Assembly: GCF_900142175.1 (NCBI RefSeq)
Contig: NZ_FQZX01000003.1
Coordinates: 468,471-532,470 of the forward strand
Reading direction: 5' to 3'
DNA from: Maribacter aquivivus
GTDB taxonomy: Bacteria; Bacteroidota; Bacteroidia; Flavobacteriales; Flavobacteriaceae
DNA length: 64,000 nt
The notes beneath the pieces are model-generated. The model saw only the letters and a list, made by a program, of their open reading frames with translations, was not told the origin of the DNA and searched no databases. Each line of letters opens with the position of its first letter. The first letter of the stretch is position 1. Of this stretch, positions 9,350 through 19,308 are shown one piece after another. The position numbers and the translations under genes were made by a program.

Positions 9350-9448
9350 TTTTTATAGCTTTTTGCTTATGGATGTTAACCATTAGCTTGTATTATTATA
9401 ATTGTTGTTTTGCTAAAAGTCAAAGGCTAATAGCGAAAGGTAAACTTG

Positions 9449-10861
9449 TTACACAAGTTCTACCATTAATTCTCTTGGATCGGTTACTTTACCAGTTACA
9501 GCAGCTGCAGCAGCAACTAACGGACTAGCTAATAACGTTCTTGAACCAGGACCTTGTCTTCCTTCAAAATTTCTGTTTGATGTACTTACGGCTAATTTAC
9601 CGGCAGGAACTTTATCATCATTCATTGCTAAACAAGCAGAACAACCAGGCTCACGAAGTTCAAAACCAGATTCGGTTAAAATATCAAGTATACCTTCTTC
9701 TTTTATTGCCGCTTCAACTTTATGTGATCCAGGAACCAACCATGCAGTAACATTAGCAGCTTTCTTTCTGCCTTTTACGATAGAGGCAAAGGCTCTAAAA
9801 TCTTCTATACGACCATTCGTGCAGCTACCAAGAAAAACAAAATCAATTGGCTTGCCCATCATACTATCACCTTCATTGAAATCCATATACTTCAATGATT
9901 TTTGATAGGTAGTAGCCCCACCTTGAACGTCATTTGCCATTGGAATATCATTTGAAATTCCCATACCCATACCTGGGTTAGTACCATATGTAATCATTGG
10001 TTCAATAAGTGAACCATCAAAAGTTAATTCTTTATCGAAAATGGCATCTTCATCAGTGTATAAAGTTTCCCAATATGCCATTGCTTTGTCCCAATCTGCA
10101 CCTTTAGGCGTGAACTCACGATCTTTTACATATTCAAATGTTTTCTCGTCAGGAGCTATCATACCACCACGGGCACCCATTTCTATACTTAGATTACAAA
10201 CGGTCATACGACCTTCCATACTCATGTCTCTGAAAATCTCACCGGCATATTCTACAAAATATCCAGTTGCACCAGAAGTAGTTAATTGAGAAATGATAAA
10301 TAAAGCAACATCTTTAGGTGTAACCCCTCTGCTCATTTTACCATTGATATTAATACGCATTCTCTTAGGCTTAGGCTGCATAATACATTGTGTAGCCAAA
10401 ACCATTTCAACTTCAGAAGTACCAATACCAAAAGCAATTGCTCCAAAAGCACCGTGTGTAGAAGTATGTGAATCTCCACATACAATAGTAGCACCTGGTT
10501 GGGTAATACCATATTCAGGACCTACAACGTGTACAATACCGTTTTTTGCATGACCTAATCCCCAATAAGAAATACCATATTCATTAGCATTCTCTTCTAA
10601 CATTCTCAATTGGTTTGCAGAAAGTGGGTCAGCAACTGGTAGATGTTGGTTTATAGTTGGTGTATTATGGTCAGCTGTTGCAAATGTTTTCTCTGGGTGC
10701 ATTACAGGAATATTTCTATTCTTAATACCTAGAAAAGCAACAGGACTTGTTACTTCGTGTACCATGTGTCTGTCAATAAACAGTACATCTGGACCATCTT
10801 GTATTTTATGTACTACGTGGGAATCCCACACTTTGTCAAATAATGTTTTAGTTGCGCTCAT
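9449..10861 (-). CDS. leuC: 3-isopropylmalate dehydratase large subunit
   Basis: 470 residues, an aconitase-family protein carrying the [4Fe-4S] cluster. The three cluster cysteines are in FLGSCTNGR and in GCSACL near residue 400; [11 protein letters not shown] and [14 protein letters not shown] are also typical. Works with LeuD in leucine synthesis. It is the first gene of the leu operon; a TAnnTTTG box lies 23-30 bases upstream of its ATG. Confidence 0.97.
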   Translation of the reverse strand: MSATKTLFDKVWDSHVVHKIQDGPDVLFIDRHMVHEVTSPVAFLGIKNRNIPVMHPEKTFATADHNTPTINQHLPVADPLSANQLRMLEENANEYGISYWGLGHAKNGIVHVVGPEYGITQPGATIVCGDSHTSTHGAFGAIAFGIGTSEVEMVLATQCIMQPKPKRMRININGKMSRGVTPKDVALFIISQLTTSGATGYFVEYAGEIFRDMSMEGRMTVCNLSIEMGARGGMIAPDEKTFEYVKDREFTPKGADWDKAMAYWETLYTDEDAIFDKELTFDGSLIEPMITYGTNPGMGMGISNDIPMANDVQGGATTYQKSLKYMDFNEGDSMMGKPIDFVFLGSCTNGRIEDFRAFASIVKGRKKAANVTAWLVPGSHKVEAAIKEEGILDILTESGFELREPGCSACLAMNDDKVPAGKLAVSTSNRNFEGRQGPGSRTLLASPLVAAAAAVTGKVTDPRELMVELV

Positions 10862-10883
10862 ATTCTTTCTAATGTAAGTACAA

Positions 10884-10891
10884 CAAATCTA
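10884..10891 (-). promoter_or_regulatory. Candidate -7 promoter box for the leu operon
   Basis: On the minus strand this reads TAGATTTG, an exact TAnnTTTG match, 23 bases before the leuC start codon. No good -33 TTG at 17-23 bases spacing was found. No leader peptide or T-box was recognised in the 201-base gap upstream of leuC. Confidence 0.4.
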
Positions 10892-11062
10892 TTAAAAACA
10901 AGGGTCTCGTGGAAATTAACACACTTACAAATTACGATGTTCAACGGTAAAGTTGTGATATTTTGACGGACTCATAATACCGTTTAGAATGTTAAGTTAT
11001 CTTTTTATCTAAAGTTTTTTTGATGTGTTTCATAAATCTTTTTTTAGTGCTAAATTTCTGAC

Positions 11063-12250
11063 ATGAAAAAACTGACCGTACTAGCATTAGCTATTTTGTT
11101 TATTTCTTGTGATAAGGATAGCGCTGAAGATTTTGAAAATAATTCTTCTAGTTCTGATTCAGGTTATAGAATTATTGGAAGATATTATGATTTAAATATA
11201 AACGGAGGAACAGAAAGCCAAGAATTATATGAATATGAGAATTATGATAATGACTATGACCCAGATAGCTACTCTAATTTAATTTCTGAAACTGGCATAG
11301 ATATTTTAGACTATAGAGATTATTTTGCTAATGAGTATGGTATAACCTTAAGAGAGAATAATTTTAATGTTGATAACTCTTTTTACTATAAAGATTTTAA
11401 AACCAATCAAATTTTAAAAATTAATATGCCTCATTTACTAACTAATGAATGGTCTTATTGGCATTATGAACGTTCATTTTATTTTCTATATAGAGATGAT
11501 TCTACCTATGATAGCAACGATGATTCTCTAGAATATAAATTGAAAATTATAAACTTTGAAACTAATCAGGAATCTGAACTCAATGTTGGTAGATTTTTAT
11601 CAGCTGAGTATGGAAAATTTCAGGTTGAATTAATTGGGAACATTGTTTACTTTTTAAGACTTCCAGATTTTTTTATCAATGAAGGTGAAGTTTCATTAGT
11701 GTCAATTAATCTTGATAGTTTAGAAATTATTGAAAACAGTTCCTACTTTAAATCTGACAGGTACAATTTAATAACAGATAGCTCTAAAGATTGTTATCTT
11801 TTTGGGCAGGATTTTAATTATAAATATAATTTGAATTCTAACTCTTTTGAAGAATTAAGTATACCTGGAGAATCAAATTATTTAGATCCTGGATTTACCA
11901 ATCAAAGGTATGATCAGATAGTTGTTAACAATAAAGTAATCTCATATTTTGCTCCTCCTGCTCCAAGTGCAGAGCTGGCGCTCCCAGTCGTTTTAGATTT
12001 AGAAACTGGTCAAGTTACCATTATTCAGTTTAGTGAGGAACCAACTCAATTTGAAGATGATGAAATTGGACCTTGGAGACCATTTATAAAGTGCTTTAGT
12101 GTTGATGCTAAAACTGAAACAATTATTGTAGGAGTAGAGAATCAATTGGGTGCAGAATTCCAATCTCAAGGTGTGTTTACAGTTGATTTTGCAGGTAACA
12201 TTTTAAATAAACAAAAGATTCCTATTTTGCCCATTCAAATAATTAAATAG
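11063..12250 (+). CDS. Lipoprotein of unknown function, paralogue 1
   Basis: 395 residues. Lipoprotein signal MKKLTVLALAILFISC with Cys16 as lipidation site, followed by DKDS and a Ser/Asp-rich linker. The acidic residues just after the Cys resemble the lipoprotein export signals described in Flavobacteria, so surface exposure is possible (inference). The rest is rich in Tyr, Asn and beta-strand patterns and has no catalytic motif I recognise. The C-terminus (VFTVDFAGNIL, then a Pro-rich tail) matches the next protein, so the two are tandem duplicates. The reading frame is intact. Possibly a beta-propeller-like lipoprotein; not established. Confidence 0.75.
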   Translation: MKKLTVLALAILFISCDKDSAEDFENNSSSSDSGYRIIGRYYDLNINGGTESQELYEYENYDNDYDPDSYSNLISETGIDILDYRDYFANEYGITLRENNFNVDNSFYYKDFKTNQILKINMPHLLTNEWSYWHYERSFYFLYRDDSTYDSNDDSLEYKLKIINFETNQESELNVGRFLSAEYGKFQVELIGNIVYFLRLPDFFINEGEVSLVSINLDSLEIIENSSYFKSDRYNLITDSSKDCYLFGQDFNYKYNLNSNSFEELSIPGESNYLDPGFTNQRYDQIVVNNKVISYFAPPAPSAELALPVVLDLETGQVTIIQFSEEPTQFEDDEIGPWRPFIKCFSVDAKTETIIVGVENQLGAEFQSQGVFTVDFAGNILNKQKIPILPIQIIK

Positions 12251-12251
12251 T

Positions 12252-13448
12252 ATGAAAATAAAACTGACCTTAATAATATCAGCCATTTTGTATATTTCTT
12301 GTAGTGATGATTCTGTTGACCCCATAACACCAAATGTTGTTGTTGAGGAAGAAATTATTGAAGATGAAGAAGTGGTTGAGGAAGTTTCATTTCCTACCTT
12401 AGTTGCAATCAGCAAGAACGTTGGATATTATTATGGGATGAAGATAAATTCTCTTTCTGATAATGTTGAAATAACAAATTTGTCCGAAACATTGGATTTA
12501 GGAAATTTTGGATCTTCAAATGTCAGTTTTTATGATGGTATTTTTACACATGGTTCATTAGATTATAATATGGATACAGGATATCAAGCTAAAATTTCAC
12601 AAATTAATTTTATTGAATCTAATACTTTTGTGTTAGATGGTTTTTGCGACCCTTTAAATCTTCCTGCTTCTAGTCAGGCTGGTATAAGCGGCTCAGAAAA
12701 TTATTTTGTACATACCTACTTAAATTCTTTATATAGTGTTGATGTACCTCTTTATTTGAATTCTTGGAATAATACGGATGAAAGTTGTAATGAATTTTTA
12801 TTAGGGAACGGGCCACTTTATAATTCTAAATTATTTGGCAATTACTTTCTTGGTTTCAAGTTTAGAGAGGTGCAAGACGAGAATTTTACTTTAAACAAAG
12901 AATTATGGTTAGTTGATTTAGATAGAAATCAAGAACCATTAATGTTCGAAATGGACTCAAGTTTCAATTTTGCAACCATAAACTCAGACACGCTTTACTT
13001 AACATATATCAATGGTGATTATAAAGTATATGATATTAAGACCAACACATTGATTAATGAGGGAAATAACAATGTGTTTTCAGAGTATAATGGAAATTAT
13101 ATATTTAAAACTTCTTTTTCCGACAATCAAATGGTTTTTTATAAACCTAGTTTAGAGTTCACTACTTTGTCTGCATTTACACCTATATTATTCAATTTTA
13201 GCGAAAATATAATTGTTGATTTGAATGTTAAATTTGAAGAAATTTATACTCATTTAGTTGAGAAATACAATGAATCATATTCGGTAATTAATTGTTCTTT
13301 AGATTTTGAGAATGAAGTAGTAATAATAGGGTGCAATAATTCTAGACCTGATGATATAGGTTTATTGCTCTATTGTGATTTTTATGGTAATATTTTAAGA
13401 GAAGTAGAATTGCCTTATTCACCGGATTTTGTCAATATAATTAACTAA
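12252..13448 (+). CDS. Lipoprotein of unknown function, paralogue 2
   Basis: 398 residues, starting one base after the stop of the previous gene, so surely the same transcript. Signal MKIKLTLIISAILYISC, Cys17 followed by SDDSVD, close to the SDD-type surface-export signal of Bacteroidota lipoproteins. An acidic stretch (VVVEEEIIEDEEVVEE) forms a linker. Length, N-terminus and C-terminus (CDFYGNIL, then LPYSPDF) parallel its neighbour, but the middle is strongly diverged. Its last 8 bases overlap the end of the convergent recG gene, and no terminator separates the two. Confidence 0.75.
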   Translation: MKIKLTLIISAILYISCSDDSVDPITPNVVVEEEIIEDEEVVEEVSFPTLVAISKNVGYYYGMKINSLSDNVEITNLSETLDLGNFGSSNVSFYDGIFTHGSLDYNMDTGYQAKISQINFIESNTFVLDGFCDPLNLPASSQAGISGSENYFVHTYLNSLYSVDVPLYLNSWNNTDESCNEFLLGNGPLYNSKLFGNYFLGFKFREVQDENFTLNKELWLVDLDRNQEPLMFEMDSSFNFATINSDTLYLTYINGDYKVYDIKTNTLINEGNNNVFSEYNGNYIFKTSFSDNQMVFYKPSLEFTTLSAFTPILFNFSENIIVDLNVKFEEIYTHLVEKYNESYSVINCSLDFENEVVIIGCNNSRPDDIGLLLYCDFYGNILREVELPYSPDFVNIIN

Positions 13449-15546
13449 TATATGTCCAGATATTCTTATGCTTCACCAACTGGGCATACATGTGTCTAAT
13501 AATTAGATTCTCTGGTTTACTTAATGATGGGTCTTCTTTAAGCAATTGTAATGCGTAATAGCGAGCCGATTTTAAGATGTCGTTATCCTTAACAATATCG
13601 GCTATTTTTAGATTTAATAGTCCGCTTTGTTGTGTGCCCATAATATCTCCTGGTCCGCGAAGTTTTAAATCTACTTCTGCAATTTCAAATCCGTCATTGG
13701 TAGCTACCATAGTTTCTAATCTAGTTTTAGCTTCTGCAGATAACTTATGGCTCGTCATTAGAATACAAAAACTCTGGTCAGCACCACGACCAACACGGCC
13801 ACGCAATTGATGTAATTGCGAAAGACCAAATCTTTCTGCACTTTCAATGATCATTACAGATGCATTAGGCACATTTACCCCAACTTCAATAACGGTGGTA
13901 GCAACCATTATTTGTGTTTCGCCACGAACGAATCTGTTCATTTCATACTCTTTGTCTGCCGGTTTCATTTGTCCGTGAACAATAGAAATCTGATATTTTG
14001 GCTGTGGAAAGTCACGAGCAATACTCTCATATCCATCCATTAGATCTTTATAATCCATTGCCTCAGATTCTTGAATTAATGGGTACACCACATATATCTG
14101 TCTGCCTTTTTCAATCTCATCTCTTATAAAACGAAAAACCTTTAATCTATTGGCATCATAACGGTGTACGGTTTTTATGGGTTTACGCCCAGGTGGCAAT
14201 TCATCTATAACAGAGATGTCTAAATCACCATACAAACTCATTGCCAATGTTCTAGGTATTGGTGTTGCCGTCATTACCAATATGTGTGGCGGAAACTCAT
14301 TTTTATGCCAAAGTTTAGAGCGCTGGGCTACACCAAATCTATGCTGCTCATCAATAATGGCGATACCTAAATTCTTGTATTTTACTTTATCCTCTAAAAG
14401 GGCGTGAGTGCCTATTAGAATATTCAACTCTCCGTTTTCTAATTGTTCATGAATTGGTTTACGAGCCGATTTTTTGACGGAGCCTGTTAATAATGCACAA
14501 GTGATTTCAGTTCCTTCTAGTAGTTCAGAAATACCTTGATAATGCTGATTGGCAAGAATTTCTGTGGGCGCCATAAGGCAAGCTTGAAATCCATTATCAA
14601 TTGCCAAAAGCATTGTCATTACAGCTACTATTGTTTTCCCTGAACCTACATCGCCCTGTAATAACCTGTTCATTTGGGCATTGCTACCAAGGTCTGCGCG
14701 AATTTCTTTAATTACTCGTTTCTGAGCACCAGTAAGTTCAAAAGGTAATTTATTGGAGTAAAAATCTTTAAAATAGTCGCCTACTTCATTGAAAGGGAAG
14801 CCCTTAATCTTTTTCTTTCGAGATACATTTTTACCTATCAGCTGCAGTTGAATATAGAATAGCTCTTCAAACTTTAAGCGAAATTGCGCCTTCGCTAACA
14901 ACTCTTGACTTTTAGGAAAATGTATATTGAATAATGCTGCCGGTTTTGGTAGTAATTTTAATTCGTGCAATAATTTATCCGATAGGCTTTCAGAAAATTT
15001 GCCGTTCATCTCTATAAAAAGTTGTTGCAACATCTTACTGATTACCTTATTTGTTACGCCTTTATTGCTTAATTTTTCGGTAGATGGATATACGGGTTGC
15101 ATATACACTTTAGTACCTTGTTCATGTGCAGACAATGGTTCCATTTCTGGGTGTGGCATTGAAAATGTGCCATTGTACCAATTGCATTTTCCGAATATTA
15201 CATAAGGTATGTTCAGTTTAAGGTTTTCTCGCAACCATTTTTGCCCCCTAAACCAAACCAATTCTATTTCGCCGGTATCATCTTTAAAACGGGCTACTAA
15301 ACGCGAGCCCTTCTTTTGTTCAACTGTTTTTAAGTGTACTACCTTACCAATTATTTGAACATCGGCACTGCTTCGTTGTAGCTGACTTATTTTATAATAT
15401 TGGGTTTTATCGATATATCGATTTGGGAAAAGATTGAGCAAATCTTGACAGGTTTCAATCCCTAATTCAGACTTTAAGGTTTCAGCCCGATTTGGACCAA
15501 CACCTTTAAGGTATACAACAGGAGTTTGCAAGTAATTTGCGTTCAT
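13441..15546 (-). CDS. recG: ATP-dependent DNA helicase RecG
   Basis: 701 residues. An N-terminal OB/wedge domain (about 1-180, with YLKGVGPNRAETL) recognises branched DNA. The superfamily 2 helicase core has Walker A (GDVGSGKT), motif II as DEQH (IIDEQHRFGV), motif III (TATPIPRTL) and motif VI (QLRGRVGRG). RecG remodels stalled forks and Holliday junctions in the cytoplasm. Normal length. Its 3' end overlaps the tail of the convergent lipoprotein gene by 8 bases. Confidence 0.96.
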   Translation of the reverse strand: MNANYLQTPVVYLKGVGPNRAETLKSELGIETCQDLLNLFPNRYIDKTQYYKISQLQRSSADVQIIGKVVHLKTVEQKKGSRLVARFKDDTGEIELVWFRGQKWLRENLKLNIPYVIFGKCNWYNGTFSMPHPEMEPLSAHEQGTKVYMQPVYPSTEKLSNKGVTNKVISKMLQQLFIEMNGKFSESLSDKLLHELKLLPKPAALFNIHFPKSQELLAKAQFRLKFEELFYIQLQLIGKNVSRKKKIKGFPFNEVGDYFKDFYSNKLPFELTGAQKRVIKEIRADLGSNAQMNRLLQGDVGSGKTIVAVMTMLLAIDNGFQACLMAPTEILANQHYQGISELLEGTEITCALLTGSVKKSARKPIHEQLENGELNILIGTHALLEDKVKYKNLGIAIIDEQHRFGVAQRSKLWHKNEFPPHILVMTATPIPRTLAMSLYGDLDISVIDELPPGRKPIKTVHRYDANRLKVFRFIRDEIEKGRQIYVVYPLIQESEAMDYKDLMDGYESIARDFPQPKYQISIVHGQMKPADKEYEMNRFVRGETQIMVATTVIEVGVNVPNASVMIIESAERFGLSQLHQLRGRVGRGADQSFCILMTSHKLSAEAKTRLETMVATNDGFEIAEVDLKLRGPGDIMGTQQSGLLNLKIADIVKDNDILKSARYYALQLLKEDPSLSKPENLIIRHMYAQLVKHKNIWTYIS

Positions 15547-15624
15547 GGCACTAAAATAGGCTATAGGTAGATTTGCGACAAACTAAAGTATTAAATTTGA
15601 TTTTCTACTAGCTTATTAATTTGC

Positions 15625-17694
15625 ATGAAAAAAATAGTTTTAGCCTTTATTCTTTGTTTTTGTTTCAGTTCTTATGGTCAACATCAAGATAAAGTAGATT
15701 TTATAAAAGCGAAGGTTTACTTAGGTCCATTACCTAAAGAGAAAAAGATTCAAGGCGGAGTGATCTATCGTTTTAATGTGTTACAAAATGTTGATTCCGT
15801 ATTTTTTGATGCAAAGAATATGGATTTTTCAAAAGTAGAACTTGATGGGAAAAAGATAGATTTTACTGCCACAGAAAAGACAATTTCTATTTCACATAAA
15901 TTCAAAAAAGGAGATTCTCATAAGCTGATTATTGAATATATAGCCAAGCCAAAACAAACTGTTTATTTTATTGGTTGGGATGATGAGCTAGAAGGTAATG
16001 AGCAAATTTGGACTCAAGGGCAAGGGAAATATACTAGCCATTGGCTTCCTAGTTTTGATGACATGGAAGAAAAGGTAGAATTTGATTTTACAATTGAAGC
16101 CGATAAAAAATATCAAGTAATTGCGAATGGTAACCTACTTCTAAAAACTGATAATGATGAGGAAGATGCTATTTGGTTATTTGATATGAAAAAACCAATG
16201 AGTAGTTATTTGTTGGCGTTCGCCATAGGCAATTACAATAAGCAAGTTTTGAAATCTGAAAGCGGAGTGACGATTGAAAACTACTATTACCCAGGTGATA
16301 GTCTAAAAGTGGAACCTACTTATAGATATACAAAAAGGATATTTGATTTTTTAGAAAATGAAATTGGCGTGGGGTATCCTTGGCAGAATTATAAGCAAGT
16401 GCCAGTGCATGATTTTTTATATGCCGGTATGGAAAATACAAGCGCTACTTTTTTCTCTGATGCTTATGTTATTGATTCTACATCTTTTATTGATAGAAAT
16501 TATGTGAACATTAATGCTCATGAATTAGCGCATCAATGGTTTGGTAATTTGGTTACCGAAATGAATAGCGAGCACCATTGGTTACATGAGGGTTTTGCTA
16601 CTTACTATGCATATTTAGCTGAGAAAGAAATTTTTGGTGATGATCATTTTTTCTGGAAGTTATTTGAAACGGCTAAAACTCTTAATAATATTTCAGAAAA
16701 AGGAGAGGGGGAGAGCTTATTAAACCCAAAAGCTAGCAGCCTTACTTTCTATGAAAAAGGAGCATGGGCTTTAGCTGTCTTAAAAGATAAAATAGGAGAA
16801 GAGGATTTTAAAACCGCAATTCAGAATTACTTAAAAAAATACCAGTTCCAAAACGTGACTGTTCCAGAATTTATTACTGAAATGGAGGGATCTGGTAATC
16901 ATGATTTAAGTGATTTTAAAACTATTTGGTTAGAAGGAGACGTATTTCCAATGGATGATGCCAAGGATTATTTAATGAAAAATAGTGCATCAATAAGAAT
17001 GTATTATGTTTTAAAACATGATGTTGAGAAAAATTTTAATTCTCCTGAAATTTTAAAGGATTCAGAATTATCCACGGAATTGAAGCTAGAATTGCTTCAA
17101 CAAAAAGGTGATTTTCCTAAATTGGAACTTTGGTCTTTAATTGCTAGTGATGATATAAAAATAAGACAATTTGCTGCCCGGAAAATGGGTGAAATTCCTG
17201 AGGGTTTAAAAGAGCTTGCAGAGCCGTTGTTATTAGATGATAGTTATATTACCAATGAATTAATGCTTTATAATCTATGGTCTAGTTTTGATTATGATAG
17301 AAGTGTTTTCTTAGATAAGACGAGAGATATTATTGGATTGCCTAATAAGAATGTGCGACTGTTATGGTTAACATTGGCATTGTTTACGCCAGATTATAAC
17401 CCTACAGAAAGTGTTTATTATCATCGAGAGCTTGTTGGTTACACAAGCGCTATTTATAATCCAGAAGTTCGGCAAACAGCGTTTCAGTATTTATCTGAAA
17501 TTAAAGCTTTGAATGATGATGCCTACATAAATTTGATAAAAGCAACGAATCATCATTCTTGGCAGTTCAGAAACTATGCGAGACAGTTATTTGATACCTT
17601 ATGGATTGATGAAGAACAGAAAAAAGAAATTGAAAAGGTAGCAATTCAACTAAATTCATCAGATTTGCGTTATCTTAAAACGAAATTAAAGTAA
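15625..17694 (+). CDS. Secreted M1-family metallopeptidase
   Basis: 689 residues with signal peptide MKKIVLAFILCFCFSSYGQ. Zinc motif HELAH at 299-303, third ligand Glu322 in WLHEGFATYY, and the substrate-binding GMEN motif at 268-271 (a variant of GAMEN). This is a periplasmic or outer-membrane-associated aminopeptidase that trims N-terminal residues from peptides. The C-terminal part (about 450-689) is helical and HEAT-like. The patatin gene follows after 2 bases, so the two are probably co-transcribed. Confidence 0.92.
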   Translation: MKKIVLAFILCFCFSSYGQHQDKVDFIKAKVYLGPLPKEKKIQGGVIYRFNVLQNVDSVFFDAKNMDFSKVELDGKKIDFTATEKTISISHKFKKGDSHKLIIEYIAKPKQTVYFIGWDDELEGNEQIWTQGQGKYTSHWLPSFDDMEEKVEFDFTIEADKKYQVIANGNLLLKTDNDEEDAIWLFDMKKPMSSYLLAFAIGNYNKQVLKSESGVTIENYYYPGDSLKVEPTYRYTKRIFDFLENEIGVGYPWQNYKQVPVHDFLYAGMENTSATFFSDAYVIDSTSFIDRNYVNINAHELAHQWFGNLVTEMNSEHHWLHEGFATYYAYLAEKEIFGDDHFFWKLFETAKTLNNISEKGEGESLLNPKASSLTFYEKGAWALAVLKDKIGEEDFKTAIQNYLKKYQFQNVTVPEFITEMEGSGNHDLSDFKTIWLEGDVFPMDDAKDYLMKNSASIRMYYVLKHDVEKNFNSPEILKDSELSTELKLELLQQKGDFPKLELWSLIASDDIKIRQFAARKMGEIPEGLKELAEPLLLDDSYITNELMLYNLWSSFDYDRSVFLDKTRDIIGLPNKNVRLLWLTLALFTPDYNPTESVYYHRELVGYTSAIYNPEVRQTAFQYLSEIKALNDDAYINLIKATNHHSWQFRNYARQLFDTLWIDEEQKKEIEKVAIQLNSSDLRYLKTKLK

Positions 17695-17696
17695 TA

Positions 17697-18611
17697 ATGA
17701 AAGCATTGGTTATTTCTGGTGGTGGTAGTAAAGGAGCCTTTGCAGGTGGCGTTGCCCAATACCTTATTCAAGAACAAGGAAAAAAGTATGATATTTTTGT
17801 AGGCACTTCTACGGGGAGCTTACTTATTTCTCATTTAGCTTTGGGTAAGCTGGATAAGATTAAAGAAATTTATTCTAATGTTAATCAAAAAAGCATATTT
17901 AATAATTGTCCTTTTTTGGTAAAGAATATTCGAGGAAACGAAGAGATTTCTATAAATCACTGGAATGTTCTTAGAAACTTCATGAGCGGTAAAAAAACCT
18001 TTGGTGAAAGTGAAAATTTGCGAAAGCTTATTGAGAACAGTCTAACTATTGAGGAGTTTGAAACTTTAAAAAACGGAGATTCTGATGTTGTCATAACCGT
18101 TTCTAATTTATCATTGAATCAAGTGGAGTACAAATCTATTAAAGATTGTACATATGAAGATTATTGCGATTGGATCTGGATTTCAGCTAATTACACACCG
18201 TTTATGAGTTTGGTTCGTAAAAATTATTGCGAGTATGCCGATGGTGGTTTAGGTAGTATTGTACCTATCGAAGAGGCGATTAAAAGAGGTGCAACTGAGG
18301 TAGATGTTGTTGTTTTACATACCGAAGTCAATTATATGAATAGGGTGGCATCTCGTAATCCGTTCGAGTTGATTACGAATATGTTGAGTTTTATTTTAGA
18401 TAGAATTGAAAACCAAAATATTAGAATAGGTAAATTAGTTGCCAATCAAAAGAATGCGATTATCAACTTATTTTATACACCTACTATATTAACGACTAAT
18501 TCTTTAATATTCGATAAGGCAAAAATGACCTTGTGGTGGAAGAGGGGGTACTTGTACGCTAAAAATAAGAATGAAGAAACAAACCCAATTGAACCTAATG
18601 AGCATGAATAA
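17697..18611 (+). CDS. Patatin-like phospholipase
   Basis: 304 residues, no signal peptide, so cytoplasmic or membrane-peripheral. The patatin Ser-Asp dyad is complete: oxyanion loop GGGSKGAFAGG at 8-18, nucleophile elbow GTSTG at 36-40 (Ser38), and catalytic Asp182 in the DGG motif. Such enzymes hydrolyse phospholipid acyl chains. It starts 2 bases after the M1 peptidase stop and is followed by a strong terminator. Confidence 0.9.
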   Translation: MKALVISGGGSKGAFAGGVAQYLIQEQGKKYDIFVGTSTGSLLISHLALGKLDKIKEIYSNVNQKSIFNNCPFLVKNIRGNEEISINHWNVLRNFMSGKKTFGESENLRKLIENSLTIEEFETLKNGDSDVVITVSNLSLNQVEYKSIKDCTYEDYCDWIWISANYTPFMSLVRKNYCEYADGGLGSIVPIEEAIKRGATEVDVVVLHTEVNYMNRVASRNPFELITNMLSFILDRIENQNIRIGKLVANQKNAIINLFYTPTILTTNSLIFDKAKMTLWWKRGYLYAKNKNEETNPIEPNEHE

Positions 18612-18649
18612 TGTTCTTTGATAAATAGGCTTTAATTTATAGCTACAAA

Positions 18650-18686
18650 CAAAAAATGCTTTCCAAGATTGGAAAGCATTTTTTTA
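18650..18686. terminator. Bidirectional terminator after patatin gene
   Basis: AATGCTTTCCA (18655-18665), loop AGAT, TGGAAAGCATT (18670-18680), with an A run before and a T run after. It separates the patatin gene from the convergent membrane-anchored gene. Confidence 0.85.
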
Positions 18687-18706
18687 TTTCAGTATAATTT
18701 TAACTT

Positions 18707-19225
18707 CTACCATAAATCGCCAATTTCCCTTTTTACAAAAGTTAGGGCAGTAGCCGATGGAGAAGTTTTATCCATAGTTTCATTTAAAATATCTTCTCTC
18801 AATTTATCAGCAGTTTCTGTGTTACTCATAGCTGCTTTTCTAATCATTTGAATCGTTGCACTTTTTGCTGCTTTAATAATATTCCAGCATTCATCGGTCA
18901 TATAAATTTGCTGTGAAAGATTATGATCAAACTCGGTTTCTATACTTTTAACCAATAAATTCTCATATGCATTTTTATCATCACTTTGTGGTGCTACACG
19001 CACAACCAAGCTAGGTATTGCAATACGTTCTAAAAATAACGCCATTCTTTCGTAAGCTTGTAAGCGAACTGGTAGCGTATCTTTTTGAGAATCTTTATGT
19101 AAGAGAAAACGTCTTCTGCCTTCTTCATTATTAGTGTGCATTCTAAAGAAATAGAAAGCTATTGCACCAGTAACAACTGAAGGTATTAAATAAGCGAAAA
19201 GTTGAAAAATTTGGTCGGAGTTCAT
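18707..19225 (-). CDS. Membrane-anchored protein of unknown function
   Basis: 172 residues. One N-terminal transmembrane segment (about 8-26, FAYLIPSVVTGAIAFYFF), then a charged cytosolic helical domain starting RMHTNNEEGRRRFLLHKDSQKDTLPVRLQAYERM. I recognise the pattern as a protein common in Flavobacteriia but know no function. It ends the minus-strand run that starts with the M20 amidohydrolase; the gap to the OmpA-like gene is 83 bases, so it may have its own promoter. Confidence 0.75.
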   Translation of the reverse strand: MNSDQIFQLFAYLIPSVVTGAIAFYFFRMHTNNEEGRRRFLLHKDSQKDTLPVRLQAYERMALFLERIAIPSLVVRVAPQSDDKNAYENLLVKSIETEFDHNLSQQIYMTDECWNIIKAAKSATIQMIRKAAMSNTETADKLREDILNETMDKTSPSATALTFVKREIGDLW

Positions 19226-19308
19226 TTTTTAATTAGTTATTAATTACGAAATAAGAACGTCCAAATTTCTCAATTAGTATAGTGTTTCATCGATGAAATG
19301 CAAGTAAT

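Noticed and set aside
10862..11062. Leucine attenuator or T-box upstream of leuC
   Set aside because: No Leu-rich leader peptide, no paired terminator/antiterminator and no T-box core sequence could be found.
19284..19299. TTTCATCGATGAAA palindrome as terminator
   Set aside because: Stem has no loop of useful size and no T run follows on either strand; likely chance.
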